From: Verrucomicrobiota bacterium
GTDB lineage: Bacteria; Verrucomicrobiota; Verrucomicrobiia; Limisphaerales; UBA11358
Reading direction: 5' to 3'
Assembly (NCBI GenBank): GCA_021324235.1
Contig: JAJPJM010000175.1
Span: 1 to 37,458, forward strand
DNA length: 37,458 nt
Shown here: positions 33,816-37,458 of the stretch, piece after piece
Layout: every line of letters starts with the position of its first letter
How positions within the stretch are numbered: position 1 is the first letter of the stretch
Notes under the pieces: model-generated
The model's database searches: none
What the model was told of the DNA's origin: nothing
Seen by the model: only the letters and a program-made list of their open reading frames with translations
Made by a program: the position numbers and the translations under genes

Positions 33816-35111
33816 TTATTTCCGCTCTTCCAAAGGCACGTAATGATTCAGCGTGCGCCCGGTGTAAATTTGCCGCGGCCGGCTGATCCGGCTCTTCGTG
33901 TCTTCCATGATTTCCTTGTAATTGGCAATCCAGCCGGGCATCCGGCCAATCGCAAAAATCACAGGGAACATCTCCACGGGAACACCGAGCGCCCGCATGA
34001 TGATGCCGCTGTAAAAGTCCACGTTGGGATACAATTTGCGCTCCACAAAATAGGAATCGCGCAACGCCGCTTCCTCCAGGTGCTTGGCGATGTCCAGCAA
34101 CGGGTCGGCCACATGCAGCTTGGACAGGACTTCGTCGCACGCCTTCTTGATGATTTTGGCGCGCGGATCGTAATTTTTATAGACGCGATGGCCAAAGCCC
34201 ATGAGCTTTCGGCCGCTGTTTTTGTCCTTCGCCGCCGCAATGAATTTCGAGCCGTCGTCGCCTTCACGATTGATTTCCACGAGCATTTCAATCACCGCCT
34301 GATTGGCGCCGCCGTGCAACGGTCCCCAGAGCGCGCAGACGCCGGCCGCCGCGCTGGCAAACATGTTGGCCTGGCTCGACGCCACCATGCGCACGGTCGA
34401 GGTCGAACAATTCTGCTCGTGATCAGCATGCAGCAGGAAAATCAGATCGAGCGCCTTCACCACTTCCGGCTTCAATTCGAAATCCTCGTACGGCGTGGAA
34501 AACAGCATGTGCAAAAAGTTGGCCGTGTATTTGTAGGCCTTCTTGGGATAAATCAGCGGCAGGCCGCGCGACTTGCGGTACGCGTAGGCCGCGATGGTGC
34601 GCACCTGGGAAATCAGCTTCGCCGCGTAAACGTCAAACTGGTTCGACTTGCCCCAGCGCCAGTTCATCAGTTCCTCGTCGAAACAACTCGTCGCGTTGAT
34701 CATCGCCGAGAGAATCGCCATCGGGTGTGCGCCCGTGGGAAAACTCTCGAAATGATACTTCATGTCCTCGTGGAGGAATTGATATTCCGTAAACAGGTCG
34801 GAGAACTTCCGCAGTTGCGCGCGATTCGGCAGATCGCCGTAAATGATCAGATAGGCCGCCTCAATGAAGGTGGATTTCTCCGCCAACTCCTCAATCGGAA
34901 TGCCGCGATAACGCAATATCCCCTTTTCGCCGTCAATGAAGGTGATTTTACTGATGCACGAACCGGTGTTGCCATAGCTCTCGTCCAGCGTGATATAGCC
35001 CGTGTCCGCGCGCAGCGACGAAATATCCACCGCCTTCTCGCCTTCGGTGCCTTCAATCGTCGGCAACGTATAGACCTTCCCTTCCAATTCCAGTTTTGCC
35101 TCTTTGTTCAT
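33816..35111 (-). CDS. gltA: Citrate synthase
   Basis: Citrate synthase condenses oxaloacetate with acetyl-CoA at the entry of the TCA cycle. The 431-residue product matches the E. coli-type enzyme: [38 protein letters not shown] (His266), [13 protein letters not shown] (His308) and NVDFYSG (Asp365), the three catalytic residues at positions very close to E. coli. ATG 35111 was chosen; the frame is open upstream to 35222 but without family similarity. With sucC and sucD, the window carries two TCA-cycle loci. Confidence 0.97.
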   Translation of the reverse strand: MNKEAKLELEGKVYTLPTIEGTEGEKAVDISSLRADTGYITLDESYGNTGSCISKITFIDGEKGILRYRGIPIEELAEKSTFIEAAYLIIYGDLPNRAQLRKFSDLFTEYQFLHEDMKYHFESFPTGAHPMAILSAMINATSCFDEELMNWRWGKSNQFDVYAAKLISQVRTIAAYAYRKSRGLPLIYPKKAYKYTANFLHMLFSTPYEDFELKPEVVKALDLIFLLHADHEQNCSTSTVRMVASSQANMFASAAAGVCALWGPLHGGANQAVIEMLVEINREGDDGSKFIAAAKDKNSGRKLMGFGHRVYKNYDPRAKIIKKACDEVLSKLHVADPLLDIAKHLEEAALRDSYFVERKLYPNVDFYSGIIMRALGVPVEMFPVIFAIGRMPGWIANYKEIMEDTKSRISRPRQIYTGRTLNHYVPLEERK

Positions 35112-35246
35112 GTCGTTGTTATTCTTGTTTTGAACAATCTGCGGGGAAAAGTGAAAATTGGCAAGGCGTGAAAGCAAAATTTTGGGAAATCCGGGCGCCG
35201 ATTTCGCTGGTACGGGGTCCAACTTTTTGAGTCAATCCCCGCATCC

Positions 35247-36020
35247 ATGAAACGCTGGGCCGTCCTGACCGTCCTGCTATACGCCCTGGCCCTCATCTTG
35301 TTGACCGCGCCGGTCCTGCTCGTCGCCTTCGGCACTTGGGCCAAGAGCAGCATCGGCTGGCAGAACGTTCTGCAGACCTATTCGGCTTGGGGTTATTGGC
35401 TTTGGCTCGTTGTGCTCATGGCCGGACAGGCATTACTGCTGTTGCTGCCAATCAACCTTGCCGAACGCCGGCTGCCGGCGCGGCGGCCCCTGGAGCTGCC
35501 TGTCATGGTCACCGCGTTTTTCCTGGCCAATCTTTTTGTCGCCGGCGTGTTTTCCATGCTCTGCGCCATCTTCAAGGACAACGCTTTCAATACTTTTGAT
35601 CTGCCAGACCTGTTTCTCAACATGGCCAACGCCCTGAATCATAACCCGGCGACAAATGCGTCCGTTCCTGCCTGGCAATCCGTTTTGAGCTTCTTTCTCC
35701 CCGTTCTGGTCTTTTGGCTGATCTGGTCGATCATTTTCCGCCGCGCCACCACATTGGATGACCCGGATGCGCTCCTCAAACGCATCACCCGCTGGCTCCT
35801 GCGCGGCAGCATCCTCGAACTGCTCATTGCCGTTCCCAGCCATGTCGTCGTCCGCCGCCGCGACGATTGCTGCGCGCCCGCCGGCACATTCTGGGGCATC
35901 GCCACCGGCATCTCCGTCATGCTGCTCTGCTTCGGTCCCGGCGTGTTCTTCCTGTTCGTCGAACGCATTCAACGGTTGAAACCGAAAGCGACAAATCCCG
36001 CCGCCGCCTTGAAAAATTAA
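35247..36020 (+). CDS. Polytopic membrane protein of unknown function, RRRDDCC motif
   Basis: The 257-residue product has about six membrane segments. The most distinctive region is GSILELLIAVPSHVVVRRRDDC (paired by CAPAGTFWGIATGIS, then a hydrophobic segment with FGPGVFF): a charged turn RRRDDCC followed by Ala-Pro and Gly-rich sequence. The pattern looks conserved-like and resembles a loop between two membrane segments with two adjacent cysteines. No family is recognised. It is divergent from gltA and convergent with the zinc-ribbon gene. Confidence 0.8.
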   Translation: MKRWAVLTVLLYALALILLTAPVLLVAFGTWAKSSIGWQNVLQTYSAWGYWLWLVVLMAGQALLLLLPINLAERRLPARRPLELPVMVTAFFLANLFVAGVFSMLCAIFKDNAFNTFDLPDLFLNMANALNHNPATNASVPAWQSVLSFFLPVLVFWLIWSIIFRRATTLDDPDALLKRITRWLLRGSILELLIAVPSHVVVRRRDDCCAPAGTFWGIATGISVMLLCFGPGVFFLFVERIQRLKPKATNPAAALKN

Positions 36021-36033
36021 CTCCCCTTGGCGG

Positions 36034-36663
36034 TCAGCCGGCAATTCTGTAGGCGAAGAAGACACTGACAACCATCGAAAGAATAAACATGGACGCCAGG
36101 TCGCCAAACATGAGGTAAAGCGTTCCCGCCGTGGAAATCAACGCGACACCCCCGGCGATGGCGCCCAAGGTCGTATCCGTTCCCTTTGCCAGCAGCCGCG
36201 CGCCCAGACCGGAAAGCGCCCCGATGCACGTGCCCATCAGCGGAAACCGAAAATCCGCCCAGAGAAAGAATCCATACATCATTCCCGCGCCCAAGGCCGC
36301 ACCGAGAACGGCCCCCAAAATGCCCATGCCCAGATTGTATTCCCCGGCAACTTTTGGTTTTGGGGCAGCAGGCACAGCCGACCGCATCGGTGCGATCGCG
36401 CTTGGCGCCGATGGCATCGGTGGCGGGGCAACCGCCGCCGGCGCCGGCGCCGGCCGGTTGATACGCAGCCCGCCGACCGGTGCGGGATCGGCAATGGATG
36501 GCGCTGGCGGATTGGGAACCATCTGCGACAGCATGTCATTGGCCGCGCGGGTCCCGTCCACGCCACAGGCGGGGCAGTTGACAGTCATTGGCATCCGGCC
36601 GCCCACCGGCTCGACGTCGAACTTGTATTTCTGGCCGCATTCGCAAACAACCTTCAGCTCCAT
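36034..36663 (-). CDS. Zinc-ribbon membrane protein of unknown function
   Basis: The 209-residue product starts with CECGQKYKF and CPACG, a likely zinc ribbon of the CxC/CxxC type (about residues 7-36). A long Pro/Ala-rich linker follows, then about four membrane segments in the C-terminal half. ATG 36663 is supported by AAAGGAG at 36669-36675, the strongest ribosome site in this part. Function is unknown; its end is 13 bases from the convergent membrane-protein gene. Confidence 0.8.
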   Translation of the reverse strand: MELKVVCECGQKYKFDVEPVGGRMPMTVNCPACGVDGTRAANDMLSQMVPNPPAPSIADPAPVGGLRINRPAPAPAAVAPPPMPSAPSAIAPMRSAVPAAPKPKVAGEYNLGMGILGAVLGAALGAGMMYGFFLWADFRFPLMGTCIGALSGLGARLLAKGTDTTLGAIAGGVALISTAGTLYLMFGDLASMFILSMVVSVFFAYRIAG

Positions 36664-36781
36664 AAGGGCTCCTTTCCAGATTTCATCGGTTGCAAACGGG
36701 AAAATTTGCGCGGAGATTAATCCCGGTCCCATCCCGGTGTCCACAAGGTTTTTTGCGCCGGCAATTTTGCGCTTTGCAGCT

Positions 36782-36802
36782 TTGCCGACGGCTCATCGGC
36801 AA
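36782..36802. repeat. Short perfect hairpin
   Basis: TTGCCGA (36782-36788) pairs with TCGGCAA (36796-36802) around a 7-base loop, followed by CGTTTTGG. It could be a weak terminator or part of the regulatory region upstream of the divergent genes. Confidence 0.35.
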
Positions 36803-36909
36803 CGTTTTGGGAATCAAAAACCTGCTGGACAGAGGCTTAAACCGGAAATAACGTCAAAAACATGAAACCGGACAGGCCGCAAAAGAAGCCGTCCATTGTC
36901 TGTTAGGCC

Positions 36910-37299
36910 ATGAATATGACCAATGCCCAGCGAACATTTCTTGCAACGGCATTTCTTTGCTGTGGTATTATGGCGTCTTTCGCAAGCGAGCAACTTTCAC
37001 GTATTTGGTCAGACCCAAATATCGACATCGGTCAACGAATGCAGGCAGTGGATCGGGCCTTCACGAACGGGACGCCAATCTCTGTGGTCGTTGCATCTTT
37101 GGGAACTAATTACACGCGCGGCCTCTCCAGTTTCCGGGCACCGCCGGAGCGGTGGTTTTTGAGGTATAAATTCGGCGAAGAGTCGGTCCTAATTTGTACC
37201 AGTGCTGGCCCTGACGAAGACCCGCTTAGTGCGAGATTCATCGGCGAAGGTTGCGAAGGGCACGTACCAAGTTCGACGGTAAAGACGAACCAGTTCTGA
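36910..37299 (+). CDS. Small exported protein of unknown function
   Basis: The 129-residue product has an N-terminal signal peptide (about 1-25, cleavage near SFAS/EQ) and a mature part of about 100 residues with one or two cysteines (LICTSAG, GEGCEG). No family was recognised. Lower G+C codon use than its neighbours is suggested by eye (TTT, ATT and AAT codons are frequent). GTTAGGC lies just before the start, but no integron site could be built around it. Confidence 0.65.
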   Translation: MNMTNAQRTFLATAFLCCGIMASFASEQLSRIWSDPNIDIGQRMQAVDRAFTNGTPISVVVASLGTNYTRGLSSFRAPPERWFLRYKFGEESVLICTSAGPDEDPLSARFIGEGCEGHVPSSTVKTNQF

Positions 37300-37354
37300 G
37301 TCATGAACAAATCATGGCCTAATATCCGGATAGACTGCAAAATCCCTTCATCAG

Positions 37355-37378
37355 CTTCGCGTCTTTGCGTCCTGGCGT
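37355..37378. repeat. Three imperfect 8-bp tandem repeats
   Basis: CTTCGCGT, CTTTGCGT and CCTGGCGT follow each other without gaps, then GAGGTTTTAAC. It lies upstream of the presumed cysS start. Similar short GCGT-rich repeats are known from intergenic DNA of many bacteria; function unknown. Confidence 0.5.
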
Positions 37379-37429
37379 GAGGTTTTAACTTTTCTTTCGC
37401 CGGTTCCAGCTTACTTTGCGCGAACGTAA

Positions 37430-37458
37430 ATGGCCCTGAAACTGTTCAACACCCTGTC
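37430..37458 (+). CDS. cysS: Probable cysteinyl-tRNA synthetase, first nine codons (runs off the window)
   Basis: ATG 37430 begins MALKLFNTL and is open to the end of the window. The opening xxLKxxNTL is typical of the first strand of CysRS (for example MLKIFNTLT-like starts). Only nine complete codons are present, so this is a recognition by N-terminus only. Confidence 0.55.

Noticed and set aside
36826-36908. Possible integron attC site ending in GTTAGGC before the small exported gene
   Set aside because: No matching RYYYAAC partner or imperfect inverted repeat was found upstream; the best candidate after the gene reads GCCTAAT. One 7-mer is too short to support a cassette.

Overview
The window looks like chromosomal DNA of a free-living, Gram-negative-type bacterium of the Verrucomicrobiota, most likely near Pedosphaera/Limisphaera. 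This is an inference. It rests on moderately high G+C, a long division and cell wall (dcw) cluster, two PEP-CTERM exported proteins, a pseudopilin with the H-X9-DG signature, a pectin-degrading gene pair, and many genes without a strong Shine-Dalgarno sequence. No rRNA, tRNA, CRISPR array, transposase or phage gene was seen.

Positions 1-15034 (minus strand) hold a dcw cluster. In transcription order it reads mraZ, an unrecognised gene, rsmH, ftsL-like, ftsI, murF, mraY, a LysM membrane protein, ftsW, murG, murB, ddl, ftsQ, ftsA and the first 206 codons of ftsZ. Many neighbours overlap by ATGA. The flanking genes keep the usual order, but murE, murD and murC are all absent from their usual places. 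Upstream of mraZ lie four GTGG(G/T) repeats with an exact 10-bp period over a candidate promoter (probable MraZ autoregulation), and a perfect DnaA box.

Positions 15234-17115 (plus) hold queA, a RibD C-terminal-type reductase and a strong hairpin terminator. Positions 17148-25277 are an envelope and exported-protein region. It contains a 1182-residue secreted repeat protein, an H-X9-DG pseudopilin, a class A acid phosphatase-like PAP2 enzyme, a PduO-type cobalamin adenosyltransferase and two convergent PEP-CTERM proteins. Three TGACG motifs spaced exactly 11 bp apart, like a Pho box, lie between the large secreted protein and the pseudopilin.

Positions 25715-28747 hold a zinc amidase, diverging from a translationally coupled pectin methylesterase and esterase pair. 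Positions 28883-31695 form a succinyl-CoA synthetase operon in which sucC and sucD are separated by a coiled-coil protein and a VOC/glyoxalase-fold protein, both joined by ATGA overlaps. After it come a YggT-like membrane protein, a receiver-histidine kinase fusion, citrate synthase, a polytopic membrane protein with an RRRDDCC motif, a zinc-ribbon membrane protein, a small exported protein, and the first nine codons of a probable cysS.

The most unusual points are the loss of three Mur ligases from an otherwise ordered dcw cluster, a divergent FtsZ, the unrecognised gene between mraZ and rsmH, the MraZ-type operator, the Pho-box-like repeats, and the two-gene insertion between sucC and sucD.
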